Shown: positions 17,399 to 28,652 of the stretch, one piece after another
How the letters are laid out: each line of letters opens with the position of its first letter
How positions within the stretch are numbered: the first letter of the stretch is position 1
Assembly (NCBI GenBank): GCA_023383815.1
Contig: JAHDYG010000001.1
Span: 327,854 to 391,853 of the forward strand
Source: Rhodocyclaceae bacterium
Lineage (GTDB): Bacteria; Pseudomonadota; Gammaproteobacteria; Burkholderiales; Rhodocyclaceae
Reading direction: 5' to 3'
DNA length: 64,000 nucleotides
The notes under the pieces: generated by a model
What the model saw: only the letters and a program-made list of their open reading frames with translations
Told to the model about the DNA's origin: nothing
Database searches by the model: none
Translations under genes and position numbers: made by a program

Positions 17399-19594
17399 TC
17401 AATACTTTATCCTCGCATAGTAGGATTTCTCGGCCGCCTCACGCGCTTCGCGCAGGGTCCGGATTCCTTTTTCCGCAAGCAGCGGTAGCAGCTTGAGGAA
17501 GACCTCTGCGGTCACGATCGCGTCCCCCAGCGCAGTATGGCGGCCGATGATCGTCAGGTTGAGGCGTTCGGCGATCGCCTCCAGACGATGTGATTCCTGG
17601 TTCGGATGCAGGACCCCGGACAGCAGCAGCGTATCGAGTACCGGCTGATCGAACACGAGTCCGGTGACCCGTTCCTTGAGCTCGAGAAAGCGCATGTCGA
17701 AGGCCGCGTTGTGAGCGACCAGCACCGTATCCTTGGCGAAGGCATGGAAGGCCGGCAAGACCTTGTCGATGGTCGGCTGATTGCGCAACATCTCGGGCTG
17801 GATGCCGTGAATCGGAATCGATTCGGGTCGGAGCGGCCGCCTGGGGTCCACGAGCTGCTCGAACGATTCACTCTTGAGCAGCTTGCCGTTGACGATGCGG
17901 GTCGCGCCAATCTGGATGATCTCGTCGCCCTGTGATGGATTCAGCCCCGTGGTCTCGGTATCGAATACGGTGTAGGTCAGTTCCGACAACAGCCGGTCAT
18001 CGAGTTCCCGGGCGCGCTCCGACCACTTGAACAGGTCGAAGTCGTAATACTCCGGCCGGCTCTCATGACGGAGAAACACGCTGGAATCGGTTTCGACCTG
18101 CGGGTTGGCCGCGGGCAGGAGAATGCGGAAGAACGCCCGGTGCCTGACCTTCTCCCGCTCCAGCCACATCTCTCCACCGTGACGCTCGACGACGTCGCGT
18201 ACCGTGAGTGGGCTGCGTTCGCCCGCCACGTTCATCGGTTCGAGTTCCCAGTTCATCACGGTCTCGGTGCTCATGCTGGTACCGGACCAGATCAGGTCGA
18301 GGTGGACCAGCCGACCTGCCGCACTGAGCCGGAAGCGGACCTCACGCACGGAAAACTCCTCGGCCAGGCGATGGACGAGATAGTGGATCACCTGAAGCAG
18401 CGAAAAACTATCGACCTTGACCCACAGGGACTCGTCGACTTCCTCGAGCTTGGTCGGGACGCCGGGCCCCTCTGCCACCCGCCTCTGCGCCGCAGCGAGG
18501 AGGTCCACGCCCATCATCTCTTCGAGAGGCCAGCGCCCCTTCAGTGCATCCGCGAACTCATTCGCCGCATCATCGAGGCGTGCGCTCATCGCCCCGATCT
18601 CGTCGCGGATCACGCGCGAGAATCGTTCGCGCTGCACATCCTCCAGATCCGGAAACTCCAGCATCTCGGCAGCCGCGCGCACGTTTGCAAGCGCAGCACG
18701 ATTGCCCTCGGTCAGCGCGTGCATCATCTGGTCGCGACGTGACTCCTGCTCGAAATCCTGCGTCACGTTGTCGAGCATCAGGATGAAACCGGTCATGGTG
18801 CGGTCGGAACCATCATCGACCGGGCCATCGAGCTCTCCGGCACTTCCCGTAAGCACCCCGGACATCTGTACCCTGAGTAGCTGCCCGGCCCCGCCCGTCG
18901 TCACGAAATTCGACACAGGCTGGCCGCTCTTGCGGCGCAGGCGCTGCTGGATCGTTTCGAGTGCGTGGGCGATCAGGTTGCGGTCGAACACCGCGTAGAT
19001 GGAGCGACCGAGACCGATCAGCTCTCCACCACCGGCAACCTGCGGCGCATTCGAGAGCGCCCGGAACTGCTGCCGGGCGCGACTGTTGTAGAGCAGGATG
19101 CGCCCATCGAGATTGCACACCACCACGCTCTGTGTGAGCTCCGACATGAGCGCAGCAAGACGGTTCTTTTCGTCCTCCACCGATTTCTTGGCTCGCTCGA
19201 TCTGCGCCTCGACATCCTGAAGCAGGGCATCGCGCTGCGCGGCCAGCGCATTGGCCGTACGCGCCAGAGCCTGCACTTCAGGCGGACCTTCGGTCTCATC
19301 GACCCGGAAATCGCGGTTGGCACCCAGCATCAGATGCTGATTCTCGGCCATCCGCAGCAAGCCCTGCACATACTGGCGAAACAGGTTGCGCACGACCGCA
19401 ACGCCGACGATGAAACCAAGCACGGTCATGAAGGTTCCGAGTGGCAGGTGCGGAACGATCACCTGAAGCAGCAGATCCCGGCCCTCGCCCTCGACCCCCA
19501 GCCAGACCAGCAGGGCAGTGACCACGAAGGGGCCGGTCATCAGCATCCCCAGAACGACCACGGCGATGAGGAATCGTGCCCGGGCCCCCATCAC
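17399..19594 (-). CDS. Membrane sensor-like protein fused to DnaQ-type 3'-5' exonuclease
   Basis: 731 residues. Two membrane helices (about 9-31, 49-69), a HAMP-like linker (70-125), a coiled coil, a PAS domain (about 145-285), a kinase-like region (290-495), then a DEDDh exonuclease (540-705). The exonuclease is intact: FDTETTGLNP (D545, E547), AHNAAFDMRF (D633) and GRHTALGDA (H686, D691). The kinase part is degenerate: where HELRTP is expected it reads LTEGNRAALANV, and the ATPase N-box asparagine is missing (VIHYLVHRL), though HGGEMWLE remains. It abuts the receiver gene upstream (GTG or ATG start at its stop). The exonuclease's substrate and purpose in a membrane protein are unknown. Confidence 0.85.
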   Translation of the reverse strand: MMGARARFLIAVVVLGMLMTGPFVVTALLVWLGVEGEGRDLLLQVIVPHLPLGTFMTVLGFIVGVAVVRNLFRQYVQGLLRMAENQHLMLGANRDFRVDETEGPPEVQALARTANALAAQRDALLQDVEAQIERAKKSVEDEKNRLAALMSELTQSVVVCNLDGRILLYNSRARQQFRALSNAPQVAGGGELIGLGRSIYAVFDRNLIAHALETIQQRLRRKSGQPVSNFVTTGGAGQLLRVQMSGVLTGSAGELDGPVDDGSDRTMTGFILMLDNVTQDFEQESRRDQMMHALTEGNRAALANVRAAAEMLEFPDLEDVQRERFSRVIRDEIGAMSARLDDAANEFADALKGRWPLEEMMGVDLLAAAQRRVAEGPGVPTKLEEVDESLWVKVDSFSLLQVIHYLVHRLAEEFSVREVRFRLSAAGRLVHLDLIWSGTSMSTETVMNWELEPMNVAGERSPLTVRDVVERHGGEMWLEREKVRHRAFFRILLPAANPQVETDSSVFLRHESRPEYYDFDLFKWSERARELDDRLLSELTYTVFDTETTGLNPSQGDEIIQIGATRIVNGKLLKSESFEQLVDPRRPLRPESIPIHGIQPEMLRNQPTIDKVLPAFHAFAKDTVLVAHNAAFDMRFLELKERVTGLVFDQPVLDTLLLSGVLHPNQESHRLEAIAERLNLTIIGRHTALGDAIVTAEVFLKLLPLLAEKGIRTLREAREAAEKSYYARIKY

Positions 19595-19966
19595 TCATTC
19601 TCCCGAAAGCATGCTGCGAACCTTCGCCACCAGTTCCTTCGTCGAAAAAGGCTTGGTCATGTAGGCGTCGGCACCCAGCGCGAGCCCCTTGGCGACCTCT
19701 GTATCGCGCCCCTTTGCGGTCAGCATCAGGATGCGCACCGACTGGAGTTCCGGGTCGCCCTTGATCTCCTGGCAGACCTCGAATCCACTCTTCTTCGGCA
19801 TCATCACGTCGAGAAGAACGAGGTCCGGCAATTCACTGCGGATCCGCTCGATCGCCTCTTCCCCATCCTGCGCGATGACGACCTCGAAGCCTTCCCGCTT
19901 CATCAGAAACTCCAGCGATATCACGATGTTCTGTTCATCGTCGGCAATCAGGATCTTGCTCGCCAT
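19595..19966 (-). CDS. Single-domain response regulator (receiver only)
   Basis: A 123-residue CheY-like receiver with acidic pocket DDE (residues 9-11), phospho-acceptor Asp in LVLLDVMMP, Thr in MLTAKG and Lys in YMTKPF. There is no output domain. It lies 28 bases downstream of the CbrA-like kinase gene and immediately upstream of the sensor-exonuclease gene, so it is the likely phosphorylation partner of the kinase. Partner proteins for its output are not evident. Confidence 0.92.
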   Translation of the reverse strand: MASKILIADDEQNIVISLEFLMKREGFEVVIAQDGEEAIERIRSELPDLVLLDVMMPKKSGFEVCQEIKGDPELQSVRILMLTAKGRDTEVAKGLALGADAYMTKPFSTKELVAKVRSMLSGE

Positions 19967-19994
19967 GCGAGTCCTCCCTCCATTCAGTTCTGCC

Positions 19995-22751
19995 TCACTG
20001 GCCGCCGTTCAGCGCCAGACTCGCCGGTTCGCGCCGTGGCAAGGTGAAGACGAAACGCGCACCCCCTGACGGCGCGGCCTCGACCCACATCCGGCCGCCG
20101 AAATGCTCGATGATCTGGCGACTGATCGGCAAGCCCAGTCCCGTCCCCTGAGGCCGGTCCCGCTGATCGCCACCCTGCCTGAACTTCTCGAACACGTAGG
20201 GCAGGAATTCCGGTGCGATTCCCGGCCCGTTGTCTTCGACGGCCACACGCATTCCATCGTCTTCGCACGCAAGCAGCACACGGACCTGCCCCTCTCCCCT
20301 GGGCACGAACTTGGCCGCGTTCGACAGAAGATTCAACATCACCTGCAACAGGCGATCATGGTCTGCCAGCAGACGGGGCGCATCATCGGGCACCACCAGC
20401 TCCACCGCAACCCCCCTGTCGCGAAACAGCTGACTGGTCGCCTCGACCGCATGTTCAACCAGCGCCCGCATGTCGACGTCCGAATTGTGCCACTCGGCGT
20501 GACCGGATTCGATCTTTGCAAGATCGAGCACCTGGTTGACCAATCGCGTCAATCGCTCGGTTTCTGAAACGATGATACCCAGAAAGCGCATCCGGTCCTC
20601 GAGCGCCATGTCGGGATCGTCGAGCAACATCTCCGACAGCGCGCGGATCGAGGTCAGCGGGGTGCGCAACTCGTGCGTCACCGAGGACATGATGTCATCC
20701 TTGAGACGATCGAGCTCCTTCAACCGTTCGTTGGCCGCACGCAGTTCCTCCGTTGCGGCCTCCAGCGCATGCGACTTCTCTTCGAGCTGGTGTGAATAGG
20801 CGCGAACCTGGGAGGCTTCGTCGAGAATGTCCATCACCTCCTCGAGCCCGAGCGGCTCTTCCTGCACCACGGAAGACACCATCACATGCGCGGAGGCACT
20901 CCCGATCGCTCCGGCCAGTTGCGTCTCGGCAAAGTGCACCAGACCGGCATCGGCCTTGATTTGCTCGATACTGCCGAAACCACGGTCCCTCGCATAGTCG
21001 TTGAACAGCCGGCGAGTCTTGGCCGTTCCAAGAAAGCGCGACACCAGGGGCAGCAGGTCCTGAACCTGGGCACTTCCCCGCCAGAAGGTCGAAGGTGCGG
21101 CACGTTCGCGCCGGAACACGTCGACGAAGAGCGTCGCCTGGCTCGCCTCCTGCCCGGTCGGTGGTCGCATCAGCGAGACCAGCACATAGCACCCGATGTT
21201 GGCGGCCAGGCTCCAGAACAGCGCATGGCTGATGCTGTCGAGTCCGGTCAAACCGAAGAGCTGCTCCGGCCGCAGCAGTTCGATTCCGAACAGGCCCCGT
21301 TCGATGAATGCCGGGTCGAGCCATCCCGATTTCGCGACCGAAGGCAGCATGAGCGTGTATCCCCAGACCCCGAATCCTGCAAGCAAGCCCGCCAGTGCAC
21401 CATCGCGTGTCCCGCCCCGCCAGTACATCCCACCCAACATGACCGGCGCGAACTGCGCTACCGCGGCAAAACTGATCAGTCCGATGCTGACCAGCGCGTG
21501 CGCCTCTCCGGCGAGACGGAAATACATGTACCCGAGCAGGACGACAATCAGGATCGCCCCACGCCGGATCTTCAGCAGCAGGCCGCTCAGGTCTGGCTGT
21601 GCCGAACCGCTGAAGCGCTTGCTGCGCAGCAGCACCGGCATCACCAGATCGTTGCAGATCATCGTCGAAACAGCGATGGTCTCGACGATCACCATCCCCG
21701 TCGCAGCCGAAAGCCCCCCAACGAACACCAGCAAGGCCAGCGCCTCCTGGTTGTGCGACAGCGGCAGAGACAGAACGAAGGTATCCGGGTCCACGTTTCC
21801 GATGCCGAAGTGCAGCAGGCCACCGAACGCAATCGGAAGCACGAAGAGATTGATCAGGAACAGATACAGCGGAAACAGCCACACCGCACGCCGCAGATGA
21901 CGCTCATTGACGTTCTCCACGACGGCAACCTGAAACTGGCGAGGCAGAAAGACGACGGCAAGCATTGCCAGCAAGGTCAGAGCAAACCAGCCACCATAGC
22001 CGGCGGTACTGCTGTCCGCCACGGTGAGCAGTTCGTGCAGTTCGGGCCGAGCCTGTACGCGCGCGAAGATGTCGCCGAATCCATCGTAGATCCCATAGGT
22101 CACGAAGACACCGATCGCCAGGAAAGCGGCAAGCTTGACGACCGACTCGAACGCAATCGCAGCCACCATGCCCTCGTGCCGTTCGGTCGCATCCAGATGG
22201 CGAGCACCGAAAAGAATCGTGAACACGGCAAGGATCAGGGCAACGTAGAGGGTACTGTCCTGGAGCCAGTGCGCCACTTGCAGCGGATGAAACTCCACTC
22301 CGTGCACGCCAGTCAGTAGCGCATAGCCACTCGACACCGCCTTGAGCTGCAGCGCGATGTAGGGGATGATCCCGACCACCGTGATGATCGTCACCAGCCC
22401 GCCGAGAAGATGGCTCTTGCCGTAGCGGCTAGCGACGAAATCGGCGATCGAGGTGATCCGGTAGGTCTTGGCGATGCGGATCATCTTCAGCAGCACGACC
22501 CAGGCCAGCGCCATTGCGAGTGTTGGACCTAGGTAGATCGGCAGGAACCAGATTCCGCCCGACGCAGCCCGTCCAACGCTTCCATAGTAGGTCCAGGCGG
22601 TGCAATAGACCGCCATGGACAACGCATAGATCCACGGATTGGCGATGACGGAACGCCCCTGCTCCGCTCTTCGGTCGCCAAAATGCGCGATCGCAAAGAG
22701 CAGCAACAGGTAGGCAAACGAGACGACGACGACGAGTGTGCCCGACAGCAT
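19995..22751 (-). CDS. CbrA-like symporter-domain sensor histidine kinase
   Basis: 918 residues: an N-terminal SSS (sodium:proline symporter-like) domain of about 13 helices (to ~510), a linker, a coiled coil and a complete kinase. The H-box is SSVTHELRTPLTSIRAL, the N-box LLSNAAKFVP, and the G motifs DNGPGIAPEF and GTGLGLPIS. The architecture is that of CbrA, which senses or transports a substrate and controls carbon use. Downstream are a lone receiver and the sensor-exonuclease; upstream and nine bases away is a small membrane protein. Close to acs, so organic-acid sensing is plausible. Confidence 0.92.
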   Translation of the reverse strand: MLSGTLVVVVSFAYLLLLFAIAHFGDRRAEQGRSVIANPWIYALSMAVYCTAWTYYGSVGRAASGGIWFLPIYLGPTLAMALAWVVLLKMIRIAKTYRITSIADFVASRYGKSHLLGGLVTIITVVGIIPYIALQLKAVSSGYALLTGVHGVEFHPLQVAHWLQDSTLYVALILAVFTILFGARHLDATERHEGMVAAIAFESVVKLAAFLAIGVFVTYGIYDGFGDIFARVQARPELHELLTVADSSTAGYGGWFALTLLAMLAVVFLPRQFQVAVVENVNERHLRRAVWLFPLYLFLINLFVLPIAFGGLLHFGIGNVDPDTFVLSLPLSHNQEALALLVFVGGLSAATGMVIVETIAVSTMICNDLVMPVLLRSKRFSGSAQPDLSGLLLKIRRGAILIVVLLGYMYFRLAGEAHALVSIGLISFAAVAQFAPVMLGGMYWRGGTRDGALAGLLAGFGVWGYTLMLPSVAKSGWLDPAFIERGLFGIELLRPEQLFGLTGLDSISHALFWSLAANIGCYVLVSLMRPPTGQEASQATLFVDVFRRERAAPSTFWRGSAQVQDLLPLVSRFLGTAKTRRLFNDYARDRGFGSIEQIKADAGLVHFAETQLAGAIGSASAHVMVSSVVQEEPLGLEEVMDILDEASQVRAYSHQLEEKSHALEAATEELRAANERLKELDRLKDDIMSSVTHELRTPLTSIRALSEMLLDDPDMALEDRMRFLGIIVSETERLTRLVNQVLDLAKIESGHAEWHNSDVDMRALVEHAVEATSQLFRDRGVAVELVVPDDAPRLLADHDRLLQVMLNLLSNAAKFVPRGEGQVRVLLACEDDGMRVAVEDNGPGIAPEFLPYVFEKFRQGGDQRDRPQGTGLGLPISRQIIEHFGGRMWVEAAPSGGARFVFTLPRREPASLALNGGQ

Positions 22752-22759
22752 CGCGGTAC

Positions 22760-22960
22760 TCAGCGCGCACTCCGTTCCACGATCCAGGCCATCACGGCAA
22801 TCACCGCAGCCCAGATCAGGAACGCCACCACGTGCGCCATCGGCAGGCCGAGCAGCAATTCGCGCCGGTCGAACAAGGACAGGACGGGGTAGTTGAACAA
22901 TAGAGCCGCTGTCAGAAAGACGGCGACGAGACGCTGTGCGGCAAGACCCTTGTGCATCAT
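22760..22960 (-). CDS. Small membrane protein preceding the CbrA-like kinase
   Basis: A ~66-residue protein with two helices: VAVFLTAALLFNYPVLSLF and the C-terminal MAHVVAFLIWAAVIAVMAWIV. I start at the first of two adjacent ATG codons after GGGGGAGAGC; the second has better spacing. Its stop is eight bases before the kinase start, so the genes are surely co-transcribed. Small two-helix proteins often accompany SSS-type transporters; I do not know a name for this one. Confidence 0.75.
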   Translation of the reverse strand: MMHKGLAAQRLVAVFLTAALLFNYPVLSLFDRRELLLGLPMAHVVAFLIWAAVIAVMAWIVERSAR

Positions 22961-23042
22961 GCTCTCCCCCATGATGACGATGGCCACCCGATTATAGTCG
23001 GTACGAGCAAGCGGATTCGGGGCAATCATGAAGGAGGCGCGC

Positions 23043-23067
23043 AAAAAAAGGCGCGCTTTCGCGCGCC
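23043..23067 (-). terminator. Rho-independent terminator after acs
   Basis: GGCGCGC and GCGCGCC pair around TTTC, followed on the minus strand by seven T residues. A further GC-rich hairpin lies between it and the acs stop (about 23115-23141). Confidence 0.88.
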
Positions 23068-23153
23068 CTGTCGTCCCGCTCCCCGCCCAATGGGGAGAGC
23101 GTGGCCTCCATGACCGGGGCGGACAGGATCCCTGCCCGCCCCGAAGGGGTCCA

Positions 23154-25127
<1,974 letters not shown>

Positions 25128-25395
25128 ACTGACCTCTCCTCGACTGACGGAACTGGCGGCTACGCCGGTGGCACGAATCGGCCACGGCAACGCACCGCGC
25201 ACACAAATCCTCAAACTGCAGGCATTAGAAAAGATTTATCTTACACAGGACTTACACCACGCGGTAGTTGAGCGTCTGACGCGGTCAACGCCGATGATAC
25301 CCCCGGGCCCGCGCGCAGGGCGAGTGCGCCTTGGGGACTCCCGGTGCAGGCTGATAGAATCGCGCGCACCCATCACGGCCAGCTGGAGAAGTACC

Positions 25396-26928
25396 ATGAC
25401 TGTCATTCGCGAGGAAGACCTCATCCAGTCCATTGCGGACGCCTTCCAGTACATCAGCTACTACCATCCGCTCGATTACATCCAGGCACTGGGCGAGGCC
25501 TGGGAACGGGAAGAGAGTCCCGCTGCGAAAGACGCGATCGCCCAGATCCTGACCAATTCGCGAATGAGCGCCGAAGGGCACCGCCCCATTTGCCAGGATA
25601 CCGGAATCGCCGTCGTGTTCCTGAAGGTGGGGATGAACGTTCGCTGGGAATCGGCGCGCAGCATCCAGGAAATGGTCGATGAGGGCGTTCGCCGAGCCTA
25701 CAACCACCCCGACAACAAGCTGCGCGCCTCCGTACTGCTCGACCCCGCGGGCGCCCGCACCAACAGTCGCGACAACACACCTGCCGTCATTCATTACGAA
25801 CTCGTCGCCGGCGACCATGTCGAGATCACCTGTGCCGCCAAGGGCGGTGGCTCGGAGAACAAGTCGAAGCTGGCGATGCTGAACCCGTCCGACTCGATCG
25901 TCGATTGGGTACTCAAGACCGTGCCCACGATGGGCGCCGGCTGGTGTCCACCGGGGATTCTCGGGATCGGCATCGGGGGGACCCCCGAGAAAGCGATGCT
26001 GCTTGCCAAGGAATCCCTGATGGCGCCAGTGGACATCCATGAACTGCGTGAGAAGGCTGCGTCGGGCACGAAGCTGACGCGTGTCGAGGAACTACGGCTC
26101 GAACTCATGGACAAGGTCAACGCGCTCGGCATCGGGGCACAGGGCCTGGGCGGGCTGACGACCGTTGTCGATGTGAAGATCCTCGACTATCCAACCCACG
26201 CCGCAAGCCTGCCGATTGCGATGATCCCGAACTGTGCCGCAACCCGTCACGTCCATTTCGAACTGGACGGATCCGGACCGGCACACCTTCCGCCACCAAG
26301 GCTCGAAGACTGGCCTCAGGTGACCTGGAAAGCCGATTCGAACCTCGCCACCCGGGTAAACCTCGACACCCTCACGCGCGAGGAAGTCGCCTCGTGGAAA
26401 CCCGGTCAGATCCTGCTGCTCAACGGGAAGATGCTGACCGGTCGCGATGCCGCGCACAAGCGCATCCAGGAAATGCTCGACCGGGGCGAAGCGCTGCCGG
26501 TCGATTTCACGAATCGTGTGATCTACTATGTCGGCCCGGTCGACCCCGTGCGCGACGAGGTCGTCGGACCAGCCGGCCCCACCACCGCCACCCGCATGGA
26601 CAAGTTCACCCGCATGATGCTCGAGAAGACCGGCCTGATCTCGATGATCGGCAAGTCCGAGCGCGGCCCCGCCGCAATCGAGGCCATCCGCGACAACCGA
26701 TCCGCCTACCTGATGGCCGTTGGCGGTGCCGCCTATCTCGTCTCGAAGGCGATCCGCTCGGCACGCACCGTAGCGTTCGAGGATCTCGGGATGGAAGCCA
26801 TCTATGAGTTCGAGGTGCAGGACATGCCGGTGACTGTCGCCGTGGACTCCAACGGAACCAGCGTCCACACGACCGGACCCCGAGAATGGCAGACCCGGAT
26901 CGGCAAGATCCCCGTCGTCAGCAACTGA
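25396..26928 (+). CDS. fumA: Class I fumarate hydratase (iron-sulfur)
   Basis: Interconverts fumarate and malate using an oxygen-sensitive [4Fe-4S] cluster. 510 residues with the class I N-terminal part (GHRPICQDTGIAVVFLKVG; KGGGSENKSKL) and C-terminal beta part (HVHFELDGSGPAHLPPP; GPTTATRMDKFT; GKSERGPAAIEAIRDN). The cluster cysteines are the C in PICQDT, one in GWCPPGILG and one in PNCAATRH. The ATG follows GGAGAAGTACC. Class I enzymes are often used at low oxygen, which fits the neighbourhood. Monocistronic, divergent from acs. Confidence 0.95.
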   Translation: MTVIREEDLIQSIADAFQYISYYHPLDYIQALGEAWEREESPAAKDAIAQILTNSRMSAEGHRPICQDTGIAVVFLKVGMNVRWESARSIQEMVDEGVRRAYNHPDNKLRASVLLDPAGARTNSRDNTPAVIHYELVAGDHVEITCAAKGGGSENKSKLAMLNPSDSIVDWVLKTVPTMGAGWCPPGILGIGIGGTPEKAMLLAKESLMAPVDIHELREKAASGTKLTRVEELRLELMDKVNALGIGAQGLGGLTTVVDVKILDYPTHAASLPIAMIPNCAATRHVHFELDGSGPAHLPPPRLEDWPQVTWKADSNLATRVNLDTLTREEVASWKPGQILLLNGKMLTGRDAAHKRIQEMLDRGEALPVDFTNRVIYYVGPVDPVRDEVVGPAGPTTATRMDKFTRMMLEKTGLISMIGKSERGPAAIEAIRDNRSAYLMAVGGAAYLVSKAIRSARTVAFEDLGMEAIYEFEVQDMPVTVAVDSNGTSVHTTGPREWQTRIGKIPVVSN

Positions 26929-26960
26929 CACTGCCGCGCAGCGGCATTTCCTGAGCACAT

Positions 26961-26989
26961 CGGCCCGGTCGGTACATCCGACCGGGCCG
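26961..26989. terminator. Strong hairpin between fumarase and the heme-copper cluster
   Basis: A 12-bp perfect stem (CGGCCCGGTCGG/CCGACCGGGCCG) with a five-base loop, in the convergent gap. There is no long T run, so its use as a terminator, perhaps for both strands, is inferred from position. Confidence 0.65.
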
Positions 26990-27027
26990 ATCGCATTTCT
27001 CCGACCCACGGTCCGACCACCGCCAGA

Positions 27028-27207
27028 TCAGCGTCCCAGGTTTTCCATGATGTTGAACACGATCAGCGTCAACGGCAGGATGATCGCGAAATAGATCAGG
27101 CTGCGATGTTTGAACGGCGCGCCCCGGCGGGCCTCGATGGTTCGAAGCAGCCAGTCCGCACCGAAATACAGCGTGATCGCAACAAGTGTGAACAACACGA
27201 TTTCCAT
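27028..27207 (-). CDS. 59-residue membrane protein at end of heme-copper cluster
   Basis: A short protein, MEIVLFTLVAITLYFGADW..., with two helices (about residues 2-19 and 37-53) joined by a basic loop RTIEARRGAPFKHRS. Its ATG overlaps the stop of the preceding oxidoreductase gene by one base, showing translational coupling. The size and position suggest a small accessory subunit of that complex, comparable to small subunits of other heme-copper enzymes. I recognise no family. Confidence 0.75.
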   Translation of the reverse strand: MEIVLFTLVAITLYFGADWLLRTIEARRGAPFKHRSLIYFAIILPLTLIVFNIMENLGR

Positions 27208-28607
27208 CAGCGGCTTCCCTTTTCAGATTGTCCAACCCGGGCACTTCCCGTGCCGTTCGTGACCGAGCGATAGACCACGATCAGGAAGATCACCCCCGCG
27301 ATGATCGCAATCAATCCACCCAGGCCCGCGAGCCCCATTCCGAGTTTCTGCGCAATCGAGTCCAGTCCCTGGGCACTCCCCGCCGTCTTGCGCTGCACGC
27401 CATGGCCGCCAGACCACGCCAGCCCGATGACATGCATCAGCTGCCCCACTCCGAAGATGTAGGGTTGCAGCGTTGCCATGCGCAGGGGTACGGGTCCGAA
27501 CCCCATGCGCGGCAGCAGGTGATACGTCAGCCCCATGAAGGCAAGCGAGATGCCGACGATGCTTCCGTGGTAGTGGGCAGGTACGATCGTATTGCTGCCG
27601 GTGATCATGAATCCGAGAATGCCACCGACCCCAAACAGCAGGACGGAAAATGCCAGCGCGGCCCGCTCGGGGTGCGCGAGCGGCGGAATGCTGCCACGCC
27701 CCGCGGCGAGCATCCCGAAAAGAATGGCCAGGGATACCGGAGCCGCCGCAAGTCCGTTCCCGAACCCCATCATCCAGGTGAAGGCCCGGCGACTCTCCTG
27801 GGAATGCACTTCGTGGATGTGGTAGATCCAGGGCGTCAGTACAATCGCGAGGATCCCGACCGAGAACAGGAGGACCAGCAGACGCGGGCTGATACTGACC
27901 CGGACGCCGGATACACTGGCCAGCCAGAGCCATACGACAAGGACGATCTGGGTATGCATGAACTGCAATACATGACCGCCACCCCAGAAAAGGACTTCGT
28001 AATACTCCTTCTCCACGACGAACGGCGGAATCCGCGACCACGCCCAGGCCACTGCCAGTACGGACGCCAGCGCCGCAATCATTGCCGTACGCATGCCGAA
28101 CCACAACGCTGCCTCCCCCGCCCCATGACCGCTCCCTCTGAAGGAGCGCAACAGGCTGTGAATCACCACTGCCAGGAACCCCGCACCGAACACGATGAGT
28201 CCGGACAGGAACAAGGGGTGGTCCAGCACTGGAACATAGTTCGCCATGATCGGCCTGCCCGCTCCGAAGAACGGAGAAGCCGTCATGATCGCGGTTCCAG
28301 CCGTGGCGAGCCCGAGTGCAAGCCAGGCAAGCGGCATCGCCGTCACGCGCGGATGAAGACTCCATAGAATTCCAGCGAACGCCAGGAACCACACCAGCAC
28401 CGACAGATCGACATGCACCACGAGCGCGACGTGAAAGAAGTCGACCCAGGGAAACACGTCGCTGATGTAAGGCACACGCGACAGCACGATCAGGACCGCG
28501 AAGAGCCCCGACAGGACGAGCGAGCCTACCGCCAGAAAAAGCCAGCCCCGCGCCACGCTCCGGGTTTCGCCTTCTGGAACGGGAAGAGAGTACGAATAGT
28601 GCGTCAC
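27207..28607 (-). CDS. Divergent heme-copper oxidoreductase subunit I (possible NO reductase)
   Basis: 466 residues, about twelve helices. Low-spin heme His in ALVVHVDLSV (H65) and the helix-X pair in VPAHYHGSIVG (H345, H347) mark a heme-copper subunit I. Helix VI reads FWGGGHVLQFMH: CuB His at 212, with Phe four residues on, so neither the oxidase Tyr nor the cNOR Glu is there. Helix VII reads TPWIYHIHEVHS, where the usual adjacent His pair is replaced by H-I-H. GTG start with GAGGG upstream. No CuA subunit adjoins; the neighbour is a cytochrome b/ferredoxin/MvhD protein. NO reduction is an inference from context and missing Tyr; another small-molecule activity is possible. Confidence 0.72.
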   Translation of the reverse strand: MTHYSYSLPVPEGETRSVARGWLFLAVGSLVLSGLFAVLIVLSRVPYISDVFPWVDFFHVALVVHVDLSVLVWFLAFAGILWSLHPRVTAMPLAWLALGLATAGTAIMTASPFFGAGRPIMANYVPVLDHPLFLSGLIVFGAGFLAVVIHSLLRSFRGSGHGAGEAALWFGMRTAMIAALASVLAVAWAWSRIPPFVVEKEYYEVLFWGGGHVLQFMHTQIVLVVWLWLASVSGVRVSISPRLLVLLFSVGILAIVLTPWIYHIHEVHSQESRRAFTWMMGFGNGLAAAPVSLAILFGMLAAGRGSIPPLAHPERAALAFSVLLFGVGGILGFMITGSNTIVPAHYHGSIVGISLAFMGLTYHLLPRMGFGPVPLRMATLQPYIFGVGQLMHVIGLAWSGGHGVQRKTAGSAQGLDSIAQKLGMGLAGLGGLIAIIAGVIFLIVVYRSVTNGTGSARVGQSEKGSR

Positions 28608-28652
28608 AAGCGCCCTCTATGCCATTTGTATATCCGGCGGCGCCGGGTGCCG

